The notes under the pieces were generated by a model. It saw only the letters and a list, made by a program, of their open reading frames with translations, did no database searches and was not told where the DNA came from. From positions 248,001 through 312,000 of the forward strand of contig JAUKTV010000016.1 in NCBI GenBank assembly GCA_030549205.1: a stretch of 64,000 nucleotides of DNA. Direction: 5' to 3'. This DNA is from Apiosordaria backusii. Lineage: Eukaryota; Ascomycota; Sordariomycetes; Sordariales; Lasiosphaeriaceae. The translations under genes were made by a program, and so were the position numbers. Below are positions 1 through 11,287 of the stretch, in pieces (within the stretch, counting starts at the first letter, position 1; the number at the start of each line of letters is the position of its first letter).

Positions 1-816
1 GAGCGCTTCAGCTTTGTGGTATTCGCCATCAGCGGTTGACCGACTGAGCCTCATCACCGTCTGCAAGCAGCCTTTCCGTGCAGCATCAACCATGGACATG
101 GACACCCATTGTGATGACGGCCTCCCCTCTGACTGCAAGATCAGCCCTACCAAGTCGGCATGCCCACCCATAATACACAGCTGCCTAAAAGCGTCCTGGG
201 CGTCCTGAGTCTGCGTGGTATTGGCACCCTGTTGGAGCAGCATGGCCAACATCTCCAGGTCCCCAGAGCGTATCGCAAGAGGGAGCGCCGCATCCAGACT
301 GAGAGGGTCGGCGTACTGGACCAACACAGCAACCATGTCCGTGTGTCGATTCCGGACGGCTCTTTGCAGCACCCTGCTTCTTTCCAGATTCTCCAGGCTC
401 TTCCTCCGCGTGAGCAAATGGGTCTTGTTCTTGATGGCAGACACATTCACATTTCCGCCCGCGTTTACCAACTTGGCAATCAAGGCATCGGCTACCCTAG
501 GGGCTCCTCGATTGGCGACTAGCGCGTCTAGAGCTTCGAAGATCTCGTTTGGATCCCAGGTGCCTGATGGCTTTTTGTTGGAGCTGAAGGCGCGTTTGAT
601 GCCTCCATTTTGAGAATTTTTGTTGCCATCTGCAGCGGCGTTTAGTCGTTGCCGTTTCAGCAATTCTTCTGCTTGGAAGTCATCTTGAGGTGTTCGTCGT
701 TGTGGAGGCCGTTGTTGAACGGTTACCGGTGGGATGGTTGGGTGGATACCCCAGGCGGCGGCGATCTGCTGGAGCCGTGCCCGACGACCACCGTCGTGGC
801 TAAAGGGTGAGGCCAT
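1..816 (-). CDS. Ankyrin-repeat-like protein, N-terminal part (runs off left edge)
   Basis: An uninterrupted frame of 272 codons runs from an ATG at 816 to the window edge with no stop, so the C-terminus is missing. The N-terminus (MASPFSHDGGRR) is Arg/Gln-rich and low in complexity for about 75 residues. A region of degenerate helical repeats follows (for example LDALVANRGAPRVADALIAK, LPLAIRSGDLEMLAMLLQQG, LCIMGGHADLVGLILQSEGR). The pattern of a small helix, then a G-D/H-x-x-hydrophobic stretch, then LL.. resembles ankyrin repeats. Large fungal ankyrin proteins of this type are usually scaffold proteins of unknown role. The family call rests on repeat spacing only; other alpha-helical repeat folds are possible. 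It is transcribed away from the quinone oxidoreductase gene. Confidence 0.6.
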   Translation of the reverse strand, partial: MASPFSHDGGRRARLQQIAAAWGIHPTIPPVTVQQRPPQRRTPQDDFQAEELLKRQRLNAAADGNKNSQNGGIKRAFSSNKKPSGTWDPNEIFEALDALVANRGAPRVADALIAKLVNAGGNVNVSAIKNKTHLLTRRKSLENLERSRVLQRAVRNRHTDMVAVLVQYADPLSLDAALPLAIRSGDLEMLAMLLQQGANTTQTQDAQDAFRQLCIMGGHADLVGLILQSEGRPSSQWVSMSMVDAARKGCLQTVMRLSRSTADGEYHKAEAL

Positions 817-2380
817 CGTGATGCAGCACTTTCGAGCTTTGCTTGATCATAACCAAATGTGGTAGATGCGTCTTAGGTGTGCGGGAGCAAGGTGCGGCTC
901 TTGAAGGTTGGAACCGAGAAGCTTTGAAAGCTAGGTATGTTACAGCAGTAGGTCACCAGTCAATCACACCGCGGACAAAGAAGTCATATCCCGAAGAGGT
1001 TATGTTCTGGTTGGAGGTATCGGTGAGATGATACCCCAAAGATGCCGGTAAAACCTCAACGGGTTGCGAATGCCGATGTGACGCTTCGAGGACCAGTTTG
1101 GCGTCCAACCTGGACTGTTTGCGTGGACAGCCTCGTGGTGGGTTACGTGGTGCTGTGGGCCGTTGCCGCTATTTCTGTGGCGATCACGGCACGCCAAGGC
1201 AGCTGGAGGTTCGGACGCGCTGCTGGAACGAGCTCCTCTGGTGTTGAGATGAAGGATGTGAAAAGATGGAGAAGATCAGATCCAGAAGGAGAATGAAAAG
1301 GTTAGATGACGAGGCTCTCGGATTCGAGACGAGCCCACATTCACAGCGTCTATTCTTGGGTTGCTGTGCAACTTGAGCTTGAGGTTGTCAGACAGGGGAA
1401 CCTTGCAGCTGGGTGTGAGGCTTGAGTTGTCTTGATCGGCAATGCATTGGCTTTGTTTGCCCTGAAGCTGCTGCCGCAGAGCACAGCCACTGGATTGGCC
1501 ACCAAAAACCACCCGGACAGCGTGTCGAGCGCCTAAGCCGCCCCACACCAGGAATCTAGCCCCTGTCAACCTAAAATCAAGATTTCATGATAATAAGGTA
1601 TCTATTCCCGTCTTCCGCAGCTATTTTTTCTAATGCTGCCATGTCAAGAAGAAGGCATAAACCCGCCGTCCCGTGTTGAGAGGAAAAAGCGGGTGAATAA
1701 TGGGGTCTCGGTGTAGTTCAAGGGCGCATGGAAGCCCCACGAGTATCCGTACCGCAGTGAGCCAAGGCAGACTTGGGCATAAGGCACTCTGTCTTAGAGA
1801 CTGAAACTTGATAAACAGTAATAAGACAACACAATGTTGTTGGAGCTCACTGTCTTACACTCATCAATGACATCCTTAGTCATCCCCGACACAACCTCCG
1901 ACTCGGTCTTGGCATGGAATTTCCCGCCCAATGTGTGCTGCTATCGTGCCTTTTCTGCATGTGTAACATGATAAAGTATGAAGAGGGGAAGCTGAATATC
2001 ATGAAATTCCGAAGAATGCTACTGCCGTTAGTGTCAACGTAAAGGATCACGGGAAAGGACATGGGGGATTGAATGCGGTGAATTACAAATTGATAATTAC
2101 TGTCTCCGAAATCCTTCAGAATTGTCAACTTTCATGAGTATCACTCACCCCCATTGACAGTCCGAGACACGGACACGGCTCAGCGGGCTACAATAGTCCT
2201 GAGTGTCTGAGGTACTCAGTCCGGTCCGTTCCCCGCACTCGACTACCTACCTCCCTTACATACCTTACCTTACCATAGATATCCCCGCCTCCACCCTCTC
2301 ATCCCATCAACCGTTTCAACAACACATTCCAACTATCACAAACTCCCTCATCGAAGCAATCAAACCCCACAAAACTCGCA
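817..2380. other. Intergenic, divergent promoter region
   Basis: About 1.56 kb between the ankyrin-like gene (minus) and the quinone oxidoreductase (plus). Frames here are short, overlap each other and show no recognisable motif. A TACC-rich stretch (ctacctac...taccttaccttacc, about 2243-2276) lies just upstream of the oxidoreductase start and matches a motif dispersed through other non-coding parts of the window. Otherwise I see nothing. Confidence 0.6.
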
Positions 2381-3587
2381 ATGGCGCCCATCCCCAAAAC
2401 CATGTTCGGTGTCGTCATCCCCCGCCCCGGCGGCCCAGAGGTCCTCGAGTACCGAACCGACCTTCCCGTCCCTTCCCTCGGTGAAGGCCATATCCTCGTC
2501 CGCAACGAGTACATCGGCGTCAATTACATCGACACGTACTTGGCCCCTTATCCCCCCCCGTTCTCTCATCCCTTCTAACCTCACTAGGTACTTCCGCACC
2601 GGCCTCTACAAACCCCGCTCCCCCTCCTCTGATTCCAACCACCCCTCCACTTCCTCCCATGACACCTCCTCCCCCTACCCCTTGATAACCGGAAAAGAAG
2701 CCTCCGGCGTCATTTCCGCCTCCTCCCACCCCTCTTTTCCCGTCGGCGCCCGCGTAGTCTATCTCGCAGACGCAACCTACGCCCAATTCACCCTCCTCAC
2801 CTCCCCCCAAATCCAAGCCACCCTCCTCCCCGCGTGCGGGAGGATCTCCCCCGAAACCGCCTGCGCAGCCCACCTCCAAGGCCTCACCGCCCTAACCTTC
2901 ATCCGTGAGGCAGCAGGCATCAGACAGCAGCTCGGCATCTCCGAGGGGCCATGGACCCTCGTCCACGCAGCAGCTGGCGGGACGGGGTCCATGCTCGTCC
3001 AGATTTTGGTGATAATGGGCGCCAAAATCATTGCCACGGCGGGAGGGAAACAGAAATGTGAGCGGGCGAAGCGGTTGGGAGCGCAGTGGGTGGTTGATTC
3101 TACCCTGCCCCAAGAGGAGGTTATCAGACAGGTCAAAGAAATCACCAGCGGGAGGGGGGTGGATGTCGTTTTTGACGGGGTGGGCAAGGCGACCTTTGAG
3201 ACGGTGGATCTGGAGATCGTGGCGAGGAAGGGGATGGTGATTGTTTTTGGGAATGCGGTAAGCCACTTTTTAACACACAAAAACTTAATTGAAAGGGGGT
3301 GTGAGAGATCTGACAAGACGCTTGGGAAACAGTCCGGTCCAGTCGGACCCGTCGACCTCTTCCGCTTGATGCCCAAAAACATCAAGATCATGCGACCCTC
3401 CATGCCCGGGTACATCACCACCCCCGAAGAAAAAGAGAGGTTTACAAGCGAGCTCTTCGACTTTCTCGTCAAGGGCAAGATCCGCGCCAACATTCACAAG
3501 GTGTACCCCCTCAAGGATGTTGCCCAGGCCCACATGGACCTGGAGAGCAGGAAGACGACGGGGAAGCTGCTGCTCAAGGTTGAATAG
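2381..3587 (+). CDS. NADPH:quinone oxidoreductase (zeta-crystallin type, MDR superfamily)
   Basis: Exons 2381-2535, 2588-3257 and 3333-3587, giving about 359 residues. Intron 1 (52 nt) is gtactt...actag with a CTAAC branch point. Intron 2 (75 nt) is gtaagc...acag; it is in frame without a stop, so a naive reading would include it. The start MAPIPKTMFGVV has a good context (cgcaATGG). Family marks are the GroES-like N-terminus (PGGPEVLEYR..., VNYIDTYFRTGLY), ITGKEASGVI, the nucleotide-binding AAAGGTGSMLVQI region, and GRGVDVVFDGVGKATF. These medium-chain enzymes transfer hydride from NADPH to quinones and contain no zinc; no zinc-ligand cysteine pattern is visible. It is convergent with the epimerase gene, with stops 262 nt apart. 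Confidence 0.9.
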
Positions 3588-3849
3588 TGGCTCGCTCTGC
3601 TAGCACTTTTATGATGACGAGGTTTTGTTTTCTTTAGCGTGTAACCATGCTTTGACTAAATAGTTGAGAATGACCTTGCAGCTAGCATATGATAATGAAC
3701 TCTCCATCCAGCAAAAGTTGGAAAAACGTCCTCTTTTGTGTCTAACCATTATCTCTGTAATAGAAGCCCTAGAAGATTACATCATCTGCAGTTCCCGTCT
3801 GCTGCCAGCCTGCTAGTCATAAACAATCGTATACGCATCAATCTTTTTT

Positions 3850-5309
3850 TTAGTTCTTGTGCTTGCTAGCCTTCAACGCATCCAGCAGCTCAGACGGCGG
3901 GTCTTGTCTGTACCCCCTAGGGTTGTTCTCCACCCAGCGCCAGAGATCAGCACAGGCATCCTCCAGCGTCAACTGTGTCTTCCAGTGCAACTCCTCGTTC
4001 GCACGGGCTGGGTTGGCTGTCAGATCCAGCACATCACCCTGTCTCCGCCCAACAACCTCATACGGCAAATCCCGGCCAACAACCTTGCTGAAAGCCTTGA
4101 TCATCTCGAACACAGTGCTGCCACGGCCGGATCCCAAGTTCCAGGCGCGAACACCAGGCTTGTGCTCCCGAAGGTAGTTGAGCGCAGCCAAGTGGCCAGA
4201 GGCAAGATCGAGGACGTGAATATAATCGCGGATCGCGGTGCCATCTTTGGAAGCATAGTCTGGTTACCAAGTTAGCTAACTGTCTGTTTCAGAGGCAAAA
4301 AGGCTTGGCATAACCCACCATCACCAAACACCAGCAACTTCTCCCTCTCCCCGGTAGCAACCTTGCCCAACAGAGGAAGCAAGTTGTAAGGAACACCCTG
4401 AGGGTCCTCTCCCATGATACCACTGGGATGCGCACCGCAGGGGTTGAAGTACCGGAGAAGCGCCCCGTTCCACTGTTCAAAGGGCTTGCCAGCCTTCTGG
4501 TTCTTTTGCCGTTGCGCGTGAATCTGATCGGTGATGACCTGCTCAATCATAACCTTGGTCCGGCCATAGGTATTTGTGGCTTCGATCGGGCAGTGCTCGG
4601 GGATCGGAATCATGTTGGGGATACGGGTGGCATCGCCGTAGACGGTGGCCGACGAGGAGAAGACAATGTTGCTGACATTGTGCTTCTCCATGGAGCGCAA
4701 CAGCGAGATGCTCCCGCCAACATTGGTGCGGTAGTAATCCAGAGGGATCTCGCCTGATTCGCCGACAGCCTGACGGGAAACAAAGTTAGCATGGGCTCCA
4801 TGATGATGTAGCAAACGTTACACTGCGTTGCGCTGGCGGGGAAAAGTGCATCTGTGGGTAAGCGCATGTCACGCAGCGGATCCGGAACTTGCCTTGAGAG
4901 CTGCAAAGTGAATGACACTGTCAATTTCGGGGTGCTTCGCGAACACTTGGTCGAGGGCGGCTTCGTCAGTCACGTCGACCTCGTAGAACAAGGGGCGCTT
5001 CCCGCAGATCAGCTCAATGCGGTCGACAGCCACCTTGGACGAGTTGTAGAGATTGTCCACAATGACGACATTGTAGTCATTCTCAAGCAGCGCAAGCGTG
5101 GTGAAGGACCCAATGTAGCCGGTGCCACTGTAAGCCACCAATATCAGTATCAGATGTTTCTTCTTTTTTATCTGGGATTTTGGCGGGGATGCTTTTCGCG
5201 GCGGGCACGCCCATGCGGGGGGAGTGGACAGCGATTGCGGAGAGGGGTCTCAGGGCTGCAAAGTTGAGAGACGGGCTTACCCAGTCACGAGAACGGTTCC
5301 CACGGCCAT
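3850..5309 (-). CDS. GAL10: UDP-glucose 4-epimerase
   Basis: Exons 5309-5281, 5127-4893, 4769-4319 and 4259-3850 give 374 residues, the usual length of a single-domain epimerase. The enzyme interconverts UDP-glucose and UDP-galactose in the cytosol (Leloir pathway, cell-wall precursors). The Rossmann motif GGTGYIG (about residues 10-16) is created by joining exons 1 and 2. HFAALKA, SSSATVYG and the catalytic YxxxK (YGRTK, Tyr about 156, Lys about 160) are present, as is the conserved ALLRYFNPCGAHPSG. Intron 2 must use a GC donor (AAG|GCAAGT...GTCAG|GCTGTC): this joins HFAALK to AVGES exactly as the family requires, and no GT donor keeps the frame. Unlike S. cerevisiae Gal10, no mutarotase domain is fused. 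Confidence 0.95.
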
Positions 5310-7163
5310 GATCTCGCAAGTCTAGAGGTTGAAATAGCGAGGGTGAAAGTACAATGAGTCAACAAACGAGAGGATGCGGCAGAAAGAATGAAAAAACAAG
5401 GTCGCGTTGGAGGAGCACGTCGCAGGTTATTAAAATGAGAGGTGCCTACTATGGATGTGGTCAGCGCAAAGTCGCAAATCGAATCTCGCTAGCCCGCAGC
5501 CAGCCGTGGGGCAACCGTCTGTCCATGGAAGCCAAACAGGGGACCCCGCCGCTTGCAACACCTGCGCCCTCCCCTGCACTCCCAGCTAACGGGAGACGAG
5601 TGAGGTCACTGGTAGCATGTTAAACTTCGTGGCGATGGACCTCGCCATTGAGCTGCTTGGAGTCTGAAACAACCTCGCTGCTTCTGGGGTAGCTTAAAAA
5701 CAGAAACAGTAATTAAAGACCAATCTTGAGTAGCTTCAAGTCAGGAGCATCTTCACCCACGGTGACAAGACCTCAGAGAGAAAAGATCATCGCCGAACCG
5801 TGGTACGGATGCGCAAGAGTGGCTCAGGTAGAACCCTGATTTTCAAGAAACATTTGGGGGAGGCGGTGGAGCTTCACAGGGGAATACGAAACGGATGGTG
5901 CCAAATGGGAGCAGATCCAACAGAGAACACCGGGAGTGTGTACCTTATGCAGGTGCGAGGGTTGTGCTGATGGTGGCACTTCACTTCATGCCCATCTTGG
6001 TTCCTATGGTGGAAGAGGTAATATAAGGCCGGCCCTAATCTCGAATACGGATGTCCATGATTCAACACCACGGCCAGATATCACGGGCTTGATTGAGAAG
6101 ACCAGCTGTTTAGAGTCACGTTGCCTGCCGGGTACCTTACGTGGGGGTTTAAGTGCAGGGGCCATGCTGAGTCATCACTAACAACCTGGGAGTCACTTTG
6201 ACCCCACCAACCCCTCCATTTTCCCGCCACCAGCCAACAGCCACCAGCCACCAGCCACTACAGGTAGCCATCAGCCACACCCACCCCTGGACCATGACAG
6301 GGATTGTCGCCCAAGGACGGGAAACAGCTTTTTCGCCAATTGCGCAGAGCTCCAGCTTCGAAAAACGCGCCGATGCACTGGCACGGCAGATGCTCCTGCA
6401 GACCGCCAGGAACGGCCACTGAGGAACAAAGCATGTGCACTTCGACAGCGTCATGAAAGAGAACAATCCACGGGGTCATAAAGAACCAGGCCGTTTTCAG
6501 CACCCAAACAAGAGCTTTATGTCCGCTTGCGATGCCTCGTGTGAAGTCAACAACACCCTGCGCGTCTCCATCTCTCATTTTAGTCGCTTCAACACCCCAA
6601 ACCATCTTGTCATCCTCGACCTGGAGCTCTCTTCATCCCATCTCTGACCAACCATGATATGTGCCGCCGCTGCGATTGAGGAATAGCATAGCATTCACAC
6701 GCTCACACGACAATTCATTCACCTCACTTGTTTCGAACGACTCCGCAGCAATTGATTGGGATCGGAGCAGTGAAGTGACGTGTCGTTTGCTGTTGGGCAA
6801 TTGGTCGCAACGGAAAAGAAGGCGAGGCAAAGGCTATTGCAGCCTTGGGATTTGGCATTGGCGCCGGACACGCTGTCACACTGTCACACTGTCACGCTGA
6901 ACAACAAGGTAAATCTACACCTCACGAGTCACCCCCGCAACATCGTCGGGCTTCAACGCAGCCAGCTATTGTTTGTCTCATTGTTATTTGTTTGCTCCTC
7001 CCCTTCTCACTCATTTCTATTGTTGCATGTTTGAATCCAAGTCTCATTTTGAGCAATTGATCTTCTTCCTATTGTGTATCTTTTTGTCATTCACGATCGA
7101 CTTATCATTTTCTGTCTCTTTTCATTTCACACATTTTCGTTTCACCACAAACCACTTGCGACA
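5310..7163. other. Intergenic, divergent promoter region
   Basis: About 1.85 kb between the epimerase start (minus) and the SUN-domain gene (plus). It contains a run of CCACCAGCCA-type repeats near 6230-6265 and three tandem cactgtca copies near 6876-6900. A strongly pyrimidine-rich stretch (about 6960-7160) probably forms the 5' leader of the SUN gene. No convincing coding frame was seen. Confidence 0.5.
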
Positions 7164-10100
7164 ATGACTGACGCCCTCAGCAGCCCAACAACATCGTTGC
7201 ACATCTCACTGAATTTGAGTCAAAGTCCAATATCACGGGAAACAAGCCCTTACCAATCGCTCAATCACAACAACCATCCAGCCACGCTTTTCACCATGCC
7301 ACCCAGGCAACGCCCAGCGCGTGGCGGGATTGCCCCTACGCCTTCACCTCAGCAACAAGGAAGGGCCGGGACGCCATCATCTGTACGCTCTACGAGGAAA
7401 CAGGTTGATGCAGGGTCCGTCAGGGTCGACATTCCAGTCAAGTACAGCACATCTTATGGCTCTGCTATGGCGACGTTTCCCGACCGGGTCAGGGTCATGG
7501 GTGGTGGAAATGTACGCACTGCCGTGCACGGAGTTCTTGATCAGGTCACCAAAGATAACGAAGCCGCGAAGGCCCGTCGGCAAGCAAAAGAGCAAGAGAG
7601 GGCATCTCGCACCAAGACCTCATCGCCACAACCACAACAAGCTGTACAACCTCCGCCACCTGTACAACAGCCTCAGACAGTCGGCGGCAGGACTCGGGCT
7701 CCAGGGAAAACGACGCTTTCTCAACAGATCTCACGCTCAGAATCAGAAGAGTCAGAAGAACAAGAAGAAGGGGAAGACGAAGACGGGCCCTCTCAGAAAA
7801 CGCTTGTAGAGTCGCAACATGGTGCCACCACGTCAACGAGGGGAGGCTTACTATCTGGACAAAGATCAAAATCTCACTCAGCTTCAGCGCCCGGGTCTAC
7901 GAGGTCAAGTCACCCTTCCAATCAGCCGGCAAACCCTGTGGTGCAGCCAGCGAAAGCTTCTCAAATCGCAGCGCGGAAGAGATCTCGGGGTTCTGATTCC
8001 TCCGATAGTGCGGTCGACAGCGATGAAGAATTCGAGACGCAGAGCAGAAAGGAGGCTATGAGAAAGCTGATGGAGGCCAACCGAAAAGAAAATGAAGAGA
8101 CAGCCGCTCAACGTGCTGCCGCTGCCGAACAGAATCGTCGCGAAGCGCAGCAGGCAGCGCAAGCTTGGCAGCAACGCGACCAGGCAGAGCAAGCTCGTCA
8201 AGCCGCAGAACAAGCAGCAAGAAACAATTCGGTGCCGGTTTCTCGAGTCCCCAATCGGACTCAATCAGTCTCGTATCCAGTCCCTCCAGTCTCGCATCCA
8301 GTCCCTCCAGTCTCGCATCCAGTCCCTCCAGTCTCGCATCCAGTCCCTCCAGCCTCCAATTCGTTGCCTCGACCCCCAAGCGTCTCCGTATCCCGACCAC
8401 CAGCACACCAGTCAGTCCCCACACGGCCATTGCCTCGGCCACCTGTGGCATCAGCCACCGTCGGGGCTCCAGGAAATACGGGCGACGGCAACCCTCGTAG
8501 TTGGCAGGAGGAAAACGGCGTGTATAGCCCTCCCGGCTTTGACGGCGCGGCTAGTAGCAGCCGTGGTTTATTCCAGCCTGTTAGCTCGCCTGCCGTGGGT
8601 AATATAGTAGGCCGACCTCCAAGACCCTCATTGGAAGCCGCTCTCGGGACGATAGGGCAACCCAGTAGGCCAAGTGTCGGTGGCATCGGAGGTGCTGGTA
8701 CTGCAAGTGCTGTTGTCGGGGGCAGTGGCCTTGACGATGATGACTCTGACGTCGGGAACGTTGGCGACGGTGGTAGTGGCGTTGGAGGACGTACCGGGGG
8801 CGTTGGCGGACTCAGGGTGCGGCCCTCTGTCCCCCCGTTATTGGGGCAGGGGAGGGAATGTCGGGGGAGGAGGTATTGGTGGAATTGGTGGAATTGGAGG
8901 GCCACCCAACAAGCCGCCGGTTCCTGGGAGACGAAATCCAGGCTCATCCGACTCTTCCTCTGGTGACGAAGACAATGAAGGCCCAAATCCTCATTCTGGC
9001 CCTCGGTACACGGGTCGGCCTAACAATCAGCGTATAGGACGTGAGGGGGCCAATCGAAATGCAGGCGCTGCACGCATGGCGCGAGCTCGCAAGACCCTGG
9101 GCAAGATTTGGTGGCCAACTCTTCAATGGGTCCTTACCGCCTCCTTGCTTATCGGCACACTCTCTGTCTTGCTTGGCCCCAATGGCCCGTCGGTCCCGTC
9201 CTTTCCATCATTCTCTTCAGGGTCCTTTTCAGGGCCGATGGCTGTATTCACTGAGGAACAGTATGACGATTTCAAGAGGTTTTGGGAGTCAAGAAGCACC
9301 GCCACCGAGGCAGCACTTCAGAACGTTCAATCCACCCTTCCCAAGCTGGTCCGTGTGACAAAGGACAAGCACGGCAATATCATTGTCGCAAAAGAGTTCT
9401 GGGAGGCGATCCTGGATCGCGTCAAGCATGAACCTTCTATTCTCAAGCTTGACAAGGGAAAGATCAGCGAAGATCACTGGGATGCAATCCGGGCTCGAAT
9501 CAAGAGTGCTGGTCTGGATCAGTCAGTTGAGGATTGGTTTGTGAAGAACAAGGACAGGATATCGGGTATCTTCTCCGGTCACCCAATTACCAAGCCGGTG
9601 ACATCCCGGAAGGAGACTTACGAGGAAACGGTGACGCGCGATCAGTATCTTGAAAATCTCAGACAGCAAGTATCGAAGTCCAGGCAGGACTTTGAGAAGG
9701 AATTGGCGGCTCTGCGAAAAGAGCTTCACGGCCTCATTGAGGAACAAAGGCACAAGACGGGTGGTCTGACCAAGAAGGAAATTCAGAAGGTGGTCAAGGA
9801 TATTGTTGACAAGGAACTGGGCTCCTCTGTCTTCCGCCCCGGGAAACAAAGCCCGGTGGCTGCCATAAACGACATGCTGAGCCGCCACGTCAATTGGTTT
9901 TCTTTTGGAAATGGCGCTCAAATCGATCTCAGCGTCACCTCGCCGACATTCCGACTCGACAGGCCATCAATGGGCACCGTGGCGTGGCTCAGGACCATGG
10001 CTAAGAAGCCACAGTTTCTCCACGACAGTTTCCATGCTACCTCCCTCTGGACAGACAGTGGCCACTGCTGGTGCGCTGGTATCTTTGCTGGCAAGAACAA

Positions 10101-10569
10101 GGAGAAGCTCCCGGCCGACATTGGCATCAGTGTTGCTGGCCTGATTATTCCCAAGTACGTCGCGGTCGAGAACATCAATCCGGGGGCAACAACCGACCCG
10201 GGCTCCATGCCCAAGGATATCGAAGTCTGGGCCAAGTTTGAGAACAAGGCCAAGAATAAGCAGATGAAGAAGTGGATGAACACCCAATTTCCAACCGCTG
10301 CCGAGAATCCCCGCAACGCTGGACAGCTTCGGGAGGACTTTGTCCAGATCGGCAAGTTCACGTACGAGTATCGTCTTGTGGACAACGGTGTCTTTATCCA
10401 CAAACTCTCGGAGGATCTTGTGGCTCTTGACGCCGTTGTCGAGACAGTGCTCATCAGGGCTGTCACGAACAATGGCAGCCCAGATCATACCTGCTTCTAC
10501 AGGCTTCGGTTGTATGGGCAGGAGATTGACGAGGAGACTGGGAGACATATCGGTTCGAGTTCGTGGTGA
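7164..10569 (+). CDS. SUN-domain (Sad1/UNC-84) nuclear-envelope protein, junction near 8790-8855 unresolved
   Basis: About 1,100 residues. SUN proteins span the inner nuclear membrane, bind KASH partners in the perinuclear space and anchor the spindle pole body. The N-terminal half is low complexity (Pro/Gln/Ser rich, an acidic SEEQEEGEDED patch, Ala/Gln coiled-coil, four VSHPVPP heptads, then Gly-rich). One transmembrane helix (LQWVLTASLLIGTLSVLLG, about 9124-9180) is followed by a coiled-coil stretch and a C-terminal SUN domain (about 9865-10560) with WTDSGHCWCAG and FYRLRLYGQE. The frame changes between about 8790 and 8855. Explanations are a weak intron 8791-8854 (gtaccg...ggag, giving 1,113 residues), a longer intron, or an indel in the C6 run at 8831. 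ATG 7164 (acaATGAC) is taken; ATG 7296 (MPPRQRPARG) is a fair alternative. Confidence 0.8.
8268..8351 (+). repeat. Four tandem 21-bp units inside the SUN-protein gene
   Basis: Four nearly identical 21-bp units (gtctcgcatccagtccctcc plus a; the first has tat for cat) encode VSHPVPP heptads in the low-complexity N-terminal half. The near identity points to recent expansion or conversion. Confidence 0.9.
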
Positions 10570-11287
10570 TTTTTTGTCTGGGGGAATAGAAGAAAAAGGA
10601 GATACAAGTTAGCGGGCTAGGCGTTTTTCCACTTTTCTTTTTCACCCGATGGTTTATCTATATATTTTAGTCTCACGTCGTTTCAGTATTATTTCACAAG
10701 GGTCAAGCAAAACAAGGTCGAGCTAGGAGAATGAAGGAAGAGGGTGGTCGGTAGGAGACCCTAGATAAAACACGATACCCCCGTTCAGCAAATTGTTGAT
10801 CGACATGGTGGCTAGCTTTTCGCTGCCGAGGTTTGGGTTGGGTTTGTTTTCTTCTCTTTTTCTCTTCGCTGAGCAAGGTGGCCATGGGAGGAAAGCGGGT
10901 GAATGGCGATGGAGTAACGGAAAGAGGCATGATTTGAGACGGCGTTGATGGATGGTTTTGGCAGCTAAATCACGCGCATACGTCAAAAAAATGAATAATT
11001 CAAGATGATACATGACCATGACTTGCTTTGACTACTGTTGTGATGAGGCTGCTGATGGTGCTTGTGATCTAACCCCAACCCTGACATGACTGCGCTTGAA
11101 GCCTCCAGCTGGGTTGGCAATGGCTTGGCTTGTGGGGCTGGGGGTGGGGCAAGCGGCAGAATTCCTCCCCGCCAAAACTTTGCGCAACGAAGCGATCCTG
11201 GACTCCAGCTTCCATTCCGCTTCGACAATTTATTTCCCAGGAGCTGGGCAAACACCACACCGCAAACAGCAGCCTCGGAAATTCACG
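10570..11287. other. Intergenic between SUN gene and DBP4
   Basis: 718 bp containing the 3' end of the SUN gene and the promoter of the helicase gene. Both neighbours are on the plus strand. No coding frame with recognisable features was seen. Confidence 0.5.

Noticed and set aside
2777..3493. Long minus-strand frame (238 codons) across the quinone oxidoreductase
   Set aside because: Antisense shadow of a well-supported gene with conserved motifs on the plus strand; no motif of its own.
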